Origin: CBDDCQ01 sp965226285
GTDB lineage: Bacteria; Bacteroidota; Bacteroidia; Flavobacteriales; Ichthyobacteriaceae
Assembly: GCA_965226285.1 (NCBI GenBank)
Contig: CBDDCQ010000006.1
Location: 310,001-374,000 of the forward strand
Length of the DNA: 64,000 nt
Direction of reading: 5' to 3'
The position numbers and the translations under genes are program-made. Below the pieces are notes generated by a model, which saw only the letters and a list, made by a program, of their open reading frames with translations, did no database searches and had not been told where the DNA came from. Positions 27,896 through 37,018 of this stretch are shown here, piece by piece. Within the stretch, counting starts at the first letter, position 1; every line of letters begins with the position of its first letter.

Positions 27896-28097
27896 ATGGG
27901 AAAATATTATAAAGCTATATTTTGTCTGAACATCATTATTGTGTTAGTAGGTATCTTGCTTAAAGTTAAGCAGCATTTACCTTGGCAATATGCTCATAGG
28001 TGTAGGTATCATCATGTTATGCTATATTTATATTGATTCCTTTTTTCTATTTTATAGATACGATAAAAAACAACAACTAAAAAACATAAAAGAATGA
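27896..28097 (+). pseudogene. Small two-helix membrane protein, frameshifted, coupled to sppA
   Basis: ATG 27896 begins MGKYYKAIFCLNIIIVLVGI, a first membrane helix. After about residue 30 the sense continues in another frame: LGNMLIGVGIIIMLCYIYID and then RYDKKQQLKNIKE, a second helix and charged tail. That frame stops at 28097, overlapping the sppA ATG by 4 bp, as expected for an operon partner. The shift lies near 27980-27990 and is not in a homopolymer. It looks like the small two-helix membrane proteins common before sppA-like genes in flavobacteria. No function is known. Confidence 0.45.
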
Positions 28098-29863
28098 AAA
28101 GTTTTATCAAGAATATAATATCATCTATGTTGGGAACATTCATCGCAATATTTCTAATGTTTGTAATTCCTATCATATTTATGATTATGGCTGCTATAGA
28201 TAAAAAGGATGTAGTCAAAGTGAAAAATAACACTATACTTGACCTTAAATTAGATAGAGAAATAAGAGATAAGGTATATGATGACCCTTTTGAGGATATT
28301 GACTTCTTTAATTTGTCAGATTTTAAGAGAAAATACATTAGCTTGCAAGAGATTTTGAACTGTATAGATTCAGCAAAATATGACCCTAAGATAAGGGGTA
28401 TTAGTTTAGATGTAGAATTTGTTATGGGAGGCTGGGCTCAAATCAAAACGATACGAGATAAACTTTTAGAATTTAAAAAATCTGGAAAATTTATTACATC
28501 CTATGCCAATACCTATTCACAAAAGGCGTATTATTTGTGTTCTTTAGCAGATGAGATATATCTCAACCCCATAGGTAATATAGCATTTAAGGGATTATAC
28601 ACAGAGCTTTTGTTTTTCAAGAAGTTACAAGACAATACCGGTGTGCGTTTTGATGTCATTAGGCACGGAAAGTTTAAGAGTGCTGTAGAGCCTTTCTTGA
28701 ATGATAAAATGAGTAAAGAAAACTTACGACAAACACAAAGATTGATAGATCAACTTTGGAATACCATGTTAGAAGATATATCTAAAAGTAGGAATATAAC
28801 CCACAAAAAACTAAATAGAATAGCAAATGAACTTTTGGTAAAGTACTCCGATGGTGCTGAAAAATTAGGTTTTATCACAGGTACTATGTATCAACAAGAA
28901 TACGAAGATCTTTTAAAACGAAAATCCGGTGTAGAAGAAACTAAAAGACTAAGAAGAATATCAATAGAACGATATAGTAATTCGCTTGGTAAAAAAAGTG
29001 ATTATCACGATGATAAAATAGCTGTACTCTACGCTCAAGGAGAAATAGTAGAAGGCAAAGGAAATGCTTATGAGATAAGTCTGAAAAGTTTTGTAAAGGC
29101 TATTAGAAAAATTAAACGCAATGAAAATATTAAAGCCCTAGTGCTCAGGATAAATTCTCCCGGGGGAAGTGCTTTAGTATCTGAACTTATATGGCAAGAG
29201 TTAGAATTACTCAAAAAGGAAAAACCCTTGATTGTATCTTTTGGAAATGTAGCAGCTTCGGGAGGATATTATATTGCTTGCGGTGCTGATAAAATAGTGG
29301 CATCTCCTAATACCATTACAGGTTCTATAGGAGTTTTTGGTATGCTACTAAACGCAGAAAAATTGACTAAAAAATGGGGGATCAATTCAGAGGTAGTGGC
29401 TACCCATAAAAATGCAGTAAGCCCCAGTATATTCAAAGGTGCTAGCAAACATAAAGAAATGGAAATTCTAAAAGATGTAAAACAAATCTATCAAACTTTT
29501 ATACAAAGGGTTGCCGTTGGTAGAAAAATGTCTCTTGAGCAAGTAGATGAAATAGGGCAGGGAAGAGTATGGATAGGCAGAGATGCCTTAAAGAAAGGAT
29601 TAGTAGATGGCTTAGGGGATCTCGAAGATGCCATTTATATAGCTGCCAGACAGGCAGGTATAGAAAAGTATAATATTCTTTCTTATCCCCGACGTAAAAA
29701 TAGATTTGAAAAAATTATAGAAGAATTTTCATTAGAAGTGTCATCTTATTTTACAAGTAATCAAATTGATAAAGAGTACTATAATATATATAAGCAATTA
29801 ATGAAAAGCAACTGGCTACAAAATATTCAAGCTAAAATGCCTATTCCTTACCAAATTAGGTAA
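28094..29863 (+). CDS. sppA: Signal peptide peptidase SppA, long (67K) type
   Basis: The 589-residue protein has one N-terminal membrane helix (about residues 10-35) and two tandem crotonase-like domains. The general-base Lys region is GKFKSAVEPF near residue 193. The nucleophile Ser lies in NVAASGGYYIACG near residue 389, after RINSPGGSALVSE. This is the Lys/Ser pair split between the two halves as in E. coli SppA. It degrades released signal peptides in the inner membrane, which suits the many lipoproteins here. The end of the gene overlaps the 145-bp duplication that follows. Confidence 0.9.
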   Translation: MKSFIKNIISSMLGTFIAIFLMFVIPIIFMIMAAIDKKDVVKVKNNTILDLKLDREIRDKVYDDPFEDIDFFNLSDFKRKYISLQEILNCIDSAKYDPKIRGISLDVEFVMGGWAQIKTIRDKLLEFKKSGKFITSYANTYSQKAYYLCSLADEIYLNPIGNIAFKGLYTELLFFKKLQDNTGVRFDVIRHGKFKSAVEPFLNDKMSKENLRQTQRLIDQLWNTMLEDISKSRNITHKKLNRIANELLVKYSDGAEKLGFITGTMYQQEYEDLLKRKSGVEETKRLRRISIERYSNSLGKKSDYHDDKIAVLYAQGEIVEGKGNAYEISLKSFVKAIRKIKRNENIKALVLRINSPGGSALVSELIWQELELLKKEKPLIVSFGNVAASGGYYIACGADKIVASPNTITGSIGVFGMLLNAEKLTKKWGINSEVVATHKNAVSPSIFKGASKHKEMEILKDVKQIYQTFIQRVAVGRKMSLEQVDEIGQGRVWIGRDALKKGLVDGLGDLEDAIYIAARQAGIEKYNILSYPRRKNRFEKIIEEFSLEVSSYFTSNQIDKEYYNIYKQLMKSNWLQNIQAKMPIPYQIR

Positions 29864-29984
29864 TATATGAAACAATTTAGTAAAAGAGAGATTACAGGAT
29901 GGATATTCTATGATTGGGCAAATTCAGTATATTCTCTGATGATTAGCACTGTTATATTTCCTATTATATTGTGCTTCTATAACA
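29851..29984 (+). repeat. Tandem duplication, left copy (5' end of the MFS gene)
   Basis: CCAAATTAGGTAATATATGA at 29851 recurs at 29996, and similarity continues for about 130 bp into the MFS coding sequence. The 145-bp offset means the copies are adjacent. The left copy has several substitutions (for example CTGATG against CTGGTG). Confidence 0.9.
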
Positions 29985-30004
29985 TTGCATTAGAACCAAA
30001 TTAG
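29867..30004 (+). pseudogene. Truncated duplicate of the MFS transporter start
   Basis: A 45-codon ORF begins MKQFSKREITGWIFYDWANS exactly as the intact gene does, diverges after about residue 32 and stops at 30004, eight bases before the real ATG. It keeps its own start site, so it may be translated as a small single-helix peptide or act as a leader. Confidence 0.7.
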
Positions 30005-30129
30005 GTAATATATGAAACAATTTAGTAAAAGAGAGATTACAGGATGGATATTCTATGATTGGGCAAATTCAGTATATTCTCTGGTGATTAGCACTGCTAT
30101 ATTTCCCATATATTATGCTTCTATAACAT
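29996..30129 (+). repeat. Tandem duplication, right copy (intact MFS gene start)
   Basis: Right-hand copy of the 145-bp unit that starts at 29851; it includes the genuine start of the MFS transporter. Confidence 0.9.
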
Positions 30130-31301
30130 CAGATATAGATAAGGTAAATATACTTGGGAGCTATTTTTCTCCCAATGAACTTTACAGTTATGCGCTTACG
30201 CTTTCTTTCTTGATAGTAGCCTTTATGGCGCCCATACTTTCAGGTATTGCAGATAATAAAGGACGAAAGAAATTCTTTATGCACCTATTCTGTTATCTGG
30301 GAGGATTATCTTGTATGATGCTCTATTTTTTTGATGTAGATCACTTATGGATAGGTATATTATTTAGTATCTTAGCCAACATTGGATTTTGGGGTAGTAT
30401 GGTCTTTTACAATGGTTTTCTACCGGAAATATGCCCTATCAAATACCAAGACAAAGTAAGTGCCAAAGCCTATTCTTTAGGGTATATAGGTTCTTCGATA
30501 TTGCTTATACTCAATTTGGTAATGATAAGTAACCATCAGTGGTTTGGATTGTATGATAAGGCAACTGCCTCTAGAGTTTCTTTCGTAATTGTAGGAATTT
30601 GGTGGATTATATTTGCCCAATTTACTTTCCATAGATTAAGAAAAGATAAAAGAGAGAAAACGGGTAAGAATAGCATTTTAAGCGGATATAGAGAACTTAT
30701 TGATGTATATAAAAAGATTGCAGTAAACACGCCTTTAAAAAGGTATTTGTATTCTTTTTTCTTTTTCAATATTGGAGTTCAAACTATTATTTTGTTAGCC
30801 AGTCTATTTGGAAGTGACGAACTGCAATTATCATCTTCTACGCTTATCCTTACGATACTTATTATTCAGTTTGTAGGGGTGATTGGAGCCTATACTTTTT
30901 CAAGATTATCGGCTATGTTTGGCAATATCAAGGGACTTCAGATTGCTATTTTTATTTGGGTATTAATTTGTATAGGTGCCTATTTGATAAATAAAGATTC
31001 TCCTCATATAGAGTTACATTTTTTTGTGATGGCTATATTTGTAGGCTTAGTAATGGGAGGAATTCAAACGCTATCTAGATCTACCTATTCTAAGTTGATT
31101 CCACAAGATACAGAGGATTATGCCACTTATTTCAGTTTCTATGATGTTACGGAGAAAATATCTATTGTAATAGGGACATTTAGTTATGGTTTTGTATTGT
31201 CTATTACAGGTTCTATGAAACTATCAGCATTGGTATTGGCTGTATTTTTTATTATTGGTTTTATATTATCGCTTTATATTCCTAAACATAAAAATATCTA
31301 A
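30012..31301 (+). CDS. MFS transporter, UMF1 (Atg22-like) family
   Basis: The 429-residue protein has about twelve hydrophobic helices. It begins with the UMF1 signature GWIFYDWANSVYSLVI, followed by APILSGIADNKGRKKFF, the MFS loop 2-3 motif. The C-terminal half contains GGIQTLSRSTYSKLIP and SFYDVTEKISIVIG, also typical of the family. Related proteins in yeast export amino acids from the vacuole; bacterial substrates are not known. It lies in a row sppA-MFS-antiporter, with the antiporter ATG overlapping its stop. Confidence 0.87.
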   Translation: MKQFSKREITGWIFYDWANSVYSLVISTAIFPIYYASITSDIDKVNILGSYFSPNELYSYALTLSFLIVAFMAPILSGIADNKGRKKFFMHLFCYLGGLSCMMLYFFDVDHLWIGILFSILANIGFWGSMVFYNGFLPEICPIKYQDKVSAKAYSLGYIGSSILLILNLVMISNHQWFGLYDKATASRVSFVIVGIWWIIFAQFTFHRLRKDKREKTGKNSILSGYRELIDVYKKIAVNTPLKRYLYSFFFFNIGVQTIILLASLFGSDELQLSSSTLILTILIIQFVGVIGAYTFSRLSAMFGNIKGLQIAIFIWVLICIGAYLINKDSPHIELHFFVMAIFVGLVMGGIQTLSRSTYSKLIPQDTEDYATYFSFYDVTEKISIVIGTFSYGFVLSITGSMKLSALVLAVFFIIGFILSLYIPKHKNI

Positions 31302-32233
31302 TGGATTTTTTATATGCGATTTTGAGTTTTATGATGCTTATTTTGGGGAGCGAATTTTTGTTAAACTCCACAATAAGTTTATCTATTAAATTGAAGCTAT
31401 CTAGAATAGTCATAGGAATGACGATAGTATCTTTGGCTACTTCGGCACCTGAATTTATAGTGAGTTTAAAAGCAGCTTTAGAAGGCTTTTCTGATATAAG
31501 TTTTGGAAATGTAGTCGGGTCTAATATCACTAATATCGCATTGGTATTAGGTACTACTATAATTATTTCACCTATTGTAGCAGATAAAAGTTTTATCAAA
31601 CGCGATTGGCTTATTCTAATGGTCATATCTGTATTGTTCTATATTTCAATATGTTTTGATTATAAGCTAAATCGTTATGAAGGAGCTTTATTTATTGTAT
31701 TATTAGTAATGTTTTTATATTTTATGGTGAAAAATGGCAATCCTAAAGAGATAGAAGAGATAGATATCAGAGAGAAAGATAATCTCATTAAGGTTCTTTT
31801 ACTACTACTGATAGGAAGCGTTCTATTGTGGAGCGGCAGTAAATTGTTAATACATAGCACTGTATCTATTGCAAATCATCTTGGTATAAGTGAGAGAATA
31901 ATATCTATAAGTGTTATATCTATAGGTACGAGTATCCCAGAACTTGCTACCTCTGTTATGGCGGCGTTAAAAAAGGAAAAATCTATATCACTAGGCAATT
32001 TGGTAGGATCTAATATTTTTAATATACTTGGAGTATTGGGAGGGGTTGCCCTTATTCATCCCATCTATGTTCAAGATAAAAATACTATTACACAAGATGG
32101 TATATGGATGTTACTCATATCATTTCTTTTATTACCTATGGTATTGTTGCCTAAACGCAGGGTTTTAGGTAGATATAAAGGAGCTCTGTTATTAGGATTA
32201 TACATAAGTTTTATGTATGTATTATTTTCATGA
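31301..32233 (+). CDS. Calcium/sodium antiporter, CaCA family (YrbG-like)
   Basis: The 310-residue protein has about ten helices and the two inverted alpha repeats of the CaCA family. The first is GMTIVSLATSAPEFIVSL with GNVVGSNITNIALVLG. The second is SISVISIGTSIPELATSV with GNLVGSNIFNILGVLG. The acidic residues in the two SxPE motifs bind the exchanged cations. It sits at the inner membrane and exports Ca2+ (or K+/Na+) by exchange. It starts on the last base of the MFS stop codon, so it is translationally coupled. Confidence 0.92.
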   Translation: MDFLYAILSFMMLILGSEFLLNSTISLSIKLKLSRIVIGMTIVSLATSAPEFIVSLKAALEGFSDISFGNVVGSNITNIALVLGTTIIISPIVADKSFIKRDWLILMVISVLFYISICFDYKLNRYEGALFIVLLVMFLYFMVKNGNPKEIEEIDIREKDNLIKVLLLLLIGSVLLWSGSKLLIHSTVSIANHLGISERIISISVISIGTSIPELATSVMAALKKEKSISLGNLVGSNIFNILGVLGGVALIHPIYVQDKNTITQDGIWMLLISFLLLPMVLLPKRRVLGRYKGALLLGLYISFMYVLFS

Positions 32234-32374
32234 GATTCTGTGCTAAGTGATTTGTAGGTTTTGGTTATTAGCCTTGGTTGAATAGTAAGATGAACTAAAC
32301 TATAACATTTTTGGTCTTTTAGCAGATATTTATCCTTAATATATTAGATGGAACGATTTTAACTCGATTTTTTT

Positions 32375-32405
32375 TTGATTTACTGATAAATTGATTATAA
32401 ATTTG
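32375..32405 (+). promoter_or_regulatory. Upstream promoter module: TTG, 20 bp, TAAATTTG
   Basis: TTG at 32375-32377 and TAAATTTG at 32398-32405 are 20 bp apart, a good flavobacterial promoter. The downstream ORF is broken. Confidence 0.5.
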
Positions 32406-32592
32406 CATCCTTTAAAATTGGTAACAATGGAACGTATTTTACAAATTCACCTACCCTAAGACGTCTTGAAAAAAAGTACTATTTATGGTGTTTTAGATGA
32501 TTTAATGATACTCAGTACTCCAGACTCATTAGGAAAAAAAGACACTTCAATCTATTTTAAGGTGCCTTTTGGCAACAATTAAGTCGATTTTT

Positions 32593-32626
32593 TTGTTTAT
32601 ATGTAAATAAATTGTTTATATATTTG
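32593..32626 (+). promoter_or_regulatory. Proximal promoter module of the third giant lipoprotein
   Basis: TTG at 32593-32595 and TATATTTG at 32619-32626 are 23 bp apart and lie 88 bp before the ATG at 32714. Confidence 0.5.
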
Positions 32627-32713
32627 CATTCTTTAAAATTATGAACAAGGAAACATCCTTAGTGATGTATATTTTATAATATAATTTAGTTTCTTTAAAA
32701 AATAAATACTAAA

Positions 32714-35700
32714 ATGAGACAAGTTATGAAACCTATCAGATATTTTGTTAGTTTATTATTATTGACAGCATTTAGTACGTCGATGATTTATTGCAGTAAA
32801 GAAGAATCGAAACCTGATGATAAACCCACCCCTGCCCCTGCTCCTTCTCTTACTTATGCGGAGCAAACCATTACTTTTTCTAGTATTACAGGAGTCACCA
32901 AAACCTTGGCGGTTGCTAAGATACTGGCAGGAGTTCGAGGCTCAAAAGAGGGCTATACGATAAAGTCGATTACGTTGGTGAGTAATAGTACAACGGCTTC
33001 AGCAAAGGTTTCAGGTACTAGCTTAACCTTTACCAAACCAGGGAACATCGTTTTTAATCTTGTTTTAAAACATGCGAGCAAAGAAGATGCTACGATTAAA
33101 AATTGTAAAATCATCATTAGTAAGGACGCAGCCGCTACTTTGACTTTTAACAGGGTGTCTAAGGCTTTCAGTGGTGGTAGTTTTACCACATTGGAGATAT
33201 TAGGGGGTGTAGCAGGAACGAAATCGGGTTATACCCTCAAAGAGATAAAAGCCTTAGCTCTGTCAGGTGTTGCAAGCGTAACAGGCACGAAGCCTAAGTT
33301 GTCACTAAGAATGACCAAGATAGGCAGTTTTACGGCTACGATCGTTTTAGAACATTCCACGAAAGGTGATGTTACCATTACAGGTGCGCAGTTTAAGATT
33401 AGTACTTCTGCTGGGGAGTCTTTGACTTTTGACAAACTTAGCGAAGTTTATAGTAGTGTTGGTCTCTTTACGACAGAAGAGATTTTAGGAAGGGTAGGAG
33501 GTAAAAAGGCTGGCTATACTTTGAGAGAGATTAGGTCTTTAAACCCAATAGGTATTGCAAGCGTAACAGGTACGAAACCAAATTTGTATTTAAGCTATGC
33601 TAAGGCGGGTAATTTTACGGCTACTTTGGTATTAGAGCATGCTACCAAAGGCGATTCAACGATAGATAACGCATCCTTTGAGGTTACGAAGGCACCTGCT
33701 CCTCGTTTAACATGGACGAAACAAAGTAAGCCTTATGTTTCAGGTGGTGAGATAAGCAATGCAGAATTATTAGCGGGTTTGAATGGTACCAGTGCTGCCA
33801 AAACAGGCTATACCATTAAATCAGTAACCATCAGTAGTGCAAACGGTACAAGTGCAAGGGTTTCAGGCAGGGGCACTTCAGCTAAGATCGTCGGTTATAC
33901 TCAGGCGGGCATCTTGACCTTGACGCTTGTATTTCAGCACCCCGCCAAAATGGATGTTACCCTTGCGGGCAAGAAGTTTGAGATTACAAAGGCAGATGCC
34001 TCTACTTTAACATGGAAGAAACAAAGTAAGGCTTATGTTTCAGGTGGTGAGATAAGCAATGCAGAATTATTAGCGGGTCTTACGGGTAGTAGTGCTGCCA
34101 AAACGGGCTATACCATTAAATCAGTAACCATCATTAGTGCAAACGGTACAGGTGCAAGGGTTTCAGGTACGGGCACTTCAGCTAAGATAGTTGGTTATAC
34201 CAAGGTGGGCATCTTGACCTTGACGCTTGTATTTCAGCACCCTGCCAAAGTGGATGTTACCCTTAGAGGCAAGGAGTTTGAGATTAGGAAGGCAGGAGCA
34301 GAGCGTTTAACTTGGACAAAACAAACGAAGGTTTACAGCAGTAGCGGAGAAATTACCCATGAGCAGCTGTTATTAGGGGTACAGGGAAGTAAAACAGGTT
34401 ACACCATTAAAACCGTTACCATTGCCAGTGCAGGCGGTACGGGTGCCACTGTTTCAGGAAGCGGTACTTCATCTAAGATCGTTGGTTATACCAAGGCGGG
34501 TACTTTGACCTTAACGATTGTTTTAGAACACGCCACCAAAGCGGATGTTACCCTTAGAGGCAAGGCGTTTGAGATTACGAAGGCAAGAGCAGAAACTTTA
34601 ACTTTTAACAAGCGTGCCAAATCTTTTAGCATTGGGGGTAGTTTTAGCACTTCGGAGATATTAGCAGGGGTAGCCGGTACTAAAGACGGTTATACCCTCA
34701 AAGAGATAAAAAACGTAAGTCCCTCAGGCTTTGCTAGGGTTAACGGTACAAAACCCAATCTTAGTTTGGCGATGATCAAGGTAGGTACCTTTAGGGCTAC
34801 GATTGTACTCGAACATCCCACCAAAGCAGATGCCACGATAACTGGTACGACTTTTGAGATGAAAAGTACTTGGGAGAAGACGTTTGGGAAGACAAACTTT
34901 GATGATATATCCGCTTCTGTGGTGCAAACGTCTGATGGGGGCTTTGTTGTAGTGGGAAATTCAGAAGCTCCAACAACAAATATTGATGGCTCGGTATTCA
35001 AGGTAAACAATTTGGGTACTATTGTTTGGGACAAGACCTTTGGTGGAGGGAGTGGTAGTGAATTTCTCGAATCCGTTGTGCAGACCTCTGACGGGGGCTT
35101 TGTCGTAGCAGGATATACAAACAGCAAAGGTTCAGGGGGTTATGATTTTTGGATATTCAAGTTAGACGCTTCAGGTAGTATGCTTTGGGAGAAGACCTTT
35201 GGGCAGAGTGGTAATGAACTTGTCAAATCCATTGTGCAGACCTCTGACGGGGGCTTTGCCGTAGCGGGATTTACAAACAGCAAAGGTTCAAGGGGTTATG
35301 ATTTCTGGGTACTCAAGTTAGACGCTTCAGGTAGTAAGACTTGGGAGCAGACCTTTGGGGGAGCGGGTGATGATAAAATCGAATCTATCGTGCAAACCTC
35401 TGACGGGGGCTTTGCCGTAGCGGGACATACAAGAAGCAAAGATGCAGTGAATTATGATTTATCAGTAGTCAAGCTAAACGGTTCGGGTAATAAAACTTGG
35501 GAGCAGACCTTTGGGGGGAGTGCTAATGATACAGGCAAATCCATTATCCAAACATCTGACGGGGGCTTTGCCGTATTGGGAAAAACATCATCTAGCAAAA
35601 GTGCAGGCTTTGATGATTTATGGGTACTCAAACTAAACGGTTTGGGTAATAAGACTTGGGAGAAGCTCCTCGGGGGGGATAATCTCGATACGCCCGGATC

Positions 35701-35971
35701 CATCATCCAAACGCGTGACGGGGACTTTGTGGTAGCAGGACATACAGCTAGCAAAGGTGCAGGGAAGACTGATGTTTGGATACTCAAACTAAGTGCTTCG
35801 TCGGGTAATATTGTTTGGGAAAATACCTTTGGGACTAGTGTTACTGAGCTAGCCAGTAGCATCATACAAACGTCTGACGGGGGCTTTGCCGTAGCTGCAT
35901 ATAGAACCATAGGTTCGTCGATCACTCATGATTTCTGGATACTCAAGTTGGATGAGCATGGAGATCTTTAG
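32714..35971 (+). CDS. Giant repeat lipoprotein: 7 Ig-like repeats plus seven-repeat beta-propeller
   Basis: The 1085-residue protein has a lipoprotein signal (lipobox MIYC, Cys about residue 26) and a Pro-rich spacer (PTPAPAPS). Seven Ig-like repeats of the kind found in the 3623 and 8100 genes follow (LTWTKQSKPYVSGGEIS, GYTIKSVTI, GARVSGTG, FEITKA). From about residue 715, seven repeats of about 50 residues each contain QTSDGGFVVAG and DFWILKLD, as in delta-60/PQQ-like propellers. The Ig array is thus a common stalk with an exchangeable C-terminal head (propeller here, LRR in the others). It has no DUF5018-like module. A surface binding role is inferred; no enzyme motif is seen. Confidence 0.85.
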   Translation: MRQVMKPIRYFVSLLLLTAFSTSMIYCSKEESKPDDKPTPAPAPSLTYAEQTITFSSITGVTKTLAVAKILAGVRGSKEGYTIKSITLVSNSTTASAKVSGTSLTFTKPGNIVFNLVLKHASKEDATIKNCKIIISKDAAATLTFNRVSKAFSGGSFTTLEILGGVAGTKSGYTLKEIKALALSGVASVTGTKPKLSLRMTKIGSFTATIVLEHSTKGDVTITGAQFKISTSAGESLTFDKLSEVYSSVGLFTTEEILGRVGGKKAGYTLREIRSLNPIGIASVTGTKPNLYLSYAKAGNFTATLVLEHATKGDSTIDNASFEVTKAPAPRLTWTKQSKPYVSGGEISNAELLAGLNGTSAAKTGYTIKSVTISSANGTSARVSGRGTSAKIVGYTQAGILTLTLVFQHPAKMDVTLAGKKFEITKADASTLTWKKQSKAYVSGGEISNAELLAGLTGSSAAKTGYTIKSVTIISANGTGARVSGTGTSAKIVGYTKVGILTLTLVFQHPAKVDVTLRGKEFEIRKAGAERLTWTKQTKVYSSSGEITHEQLLLGVQGSKTGYTIKTVTIASAGGTGATVSGSGTSSKIVGYTKAGTLTLTIVLEHATKADVTLRGKAFEITKARAETLTFNKRAKSFSIGGSFSTSEILAGVAGTKDGYTLKEIKNVSPSGFARVNGTKPNLSLAMIKVGTFRATIVLEHPTKADATITGTTFEMKSTWEKTFGKTNFDDISASVVQTSDGGFVVVGNSEAPTTNIDGSVFKVNNLGTIVWDKTFGGGSGSEFLESVVQTSDGGFVVAGYTNSKGSGGYDFWIFKLDASGSMLWEKTFGQSGNELVKSIVQTSDGGFAVAGFTNSKGSRGYDFWVLKLDASGSKTWEQTFGGAGDDKIESIVQTSDGGFAVAGHTRSKDAVNYDLSVVKLNGSGNKTWEQTFGGSANDTGKSIIQTSDGGFAVLGKTSSSKSAGFDDLWVLKLNGLGNKTWEKLLGGDNLDTPGSIIQTRDGDFVVAGHTASKGAGKTDVWILKLSASSGNIVWENTFGTSVTELASSIIQTSDGGFAVAAYRTIGSSITHDFWILKLDEHGDL

Positions 35972-36085
35972 GTCATGGATCATGGTTCGTTTTAGATACG
36001 TATTTTTACAAACCCTTACACATCTTGAGGAAGGACAATTAATATTTTATAAGAATTTATAAATAAAAACATCAATTATTTAAAT

Positions 36086-37018
36086 ATGAAAATAACTGTA
36101 GTAGGAGCAGGAGCAGTAGGTGCAAGTTGTGCTGAATATATTGCTATTAAAAATTTTGCATCTGAAGTGGTGCTATTAGATATTAAAGAAAATTTTGCAG
36201 AGGGAAAAGCTATGGATTTAATGCAAACAGCTTCACTCAATGGTTTTGATACCCAAATTATAGGTAGTACAAACGATTATACAAAAACAAAGGGAAGTGA
36301 TATAGCTGTAATCACTAGTGGTATCCCTCGTAAACCTGGTATGACTAGAGAAGAGCTGATAGGAATCAATGCGGGAATTGTAGAAACTGTAGCCAAAAAC
36401 TTATTAAAATATTCTCCTAATACCATTTTAATAGTAGTATCTAACCCTATGGATACAATGACTTATTTAACTCATAAGGTAACGACAATTCCTAAAGAAA
36501 GAATTATAGGTATGGGAGGAGCATTGGATAGTGCAAGGTTTAAATATAGACTAAGTAAAGCATTGAGATGCCCTATATCTGATGTAGATGGAATGGTTAT
36601 AGGTGGGCATAGTGATACAGGAATGCTTCCTCTTACAAGATTAGCCACTAGGAATAGTGTACCAGTTGATAAATTTTTGTCTATAAACAAACTTCGAGAA
36701 ATTGCTCGAGAAACTATGGTGGGCGGGGCAACCCTTACTAAAATGTTAGGTACGAGTGCTTGGTATGCACCTGGTGCTGCAGTATCAGCCTTAGTACATT
36801 CCATTGCTTGCGATCAAAAGAAAATGTTCCCATGTTCTGTTCTATTACAGGGAGAATACGGATTAAGTGATATTTGTATTGGAGTGCCTGTGGTATTAGG
36901 TAGAAATGGTATAAAACAAATTATGGAGATAGAATTAAGTGAAGAAGAAAAGAATAGACTAAATGCTAGTGCAGAAAGCGTAAGAAATACAAACCATCTA
37001 TTAAAAGTTAATGTCTAA
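36086..37018 (+). CDS. mdh: Malate dehydrogenase
   Basis: The 310-residue protein begins MKITVVGAGAVGASCAEYIA, a Rossmann glycine-rich loop, with the acidic cofactor residue in LLDIKE (NAD preference). It has TSGIPRKPGMTREELI with substrate-binding arginines, VSNPMDTMTYL, RIIGMGGALDSARFK and the catalytic His in IGGHSDTGMLP. This is the LDH-like type of bacterial malate dehydrogenase. It interconverts malate and oxaloacetate in the TCA cycle, matching the aconitase gene at 61581. It converges with tsaB, overlapping by 4 bp. Confidence 0.95.
   Translation: MKITVVGAGAVGASCAEYIAIKNFASEVVLLDIKENFAEGKAMDLMQTASLNGFDTQIIGSTNDYTKTKGSDIAVITSGIPRKPGMTREELIGINAGIVETVAKNLLKYSPNTILIVVSNPMDTMTYLTHKVTTIPKERIIGMGGALDSARFKYRLSKALRCPISDVDGMVIGGHSDTGMLPLTRLATRNSVPVDKFLSINKLREIARETMVGGATLTKMLGTSAWYAPGAAVSALVHSIACDQKKMFPCSVLLQGEYGLSDICIGVPVVLGRNGIKQIMEIELSEEEKNRLNASAESVRNTNHLLKVNV

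Larger units (their letters stand above)
32234..32713 (+). other. 480-bp gap with two promoter-like modules and a decayed small ORF
   Basis: Two similar blocks (around 32370-32420 and 32590-32640) each have T-run, TTG, TAnnTTTG and then GCAT(C/T)CTTTAAAATT, suggesting a duplicated promoter. Between them an ATG (32428) opens MERILQIHLP and stops. A second open stretch, containing KKSTIYGVLDDLMILSTPDS and ending 32581, is perhaps what remains of a small gene. No function is recognised. Confidence 0.4.

Noticed and set aside
34690..35925. Several minus-strand ORFs opposite the propeller region
   Set aside because: They mirror the repeated QTSDGGF codons and have no start context or family pattern of their own.
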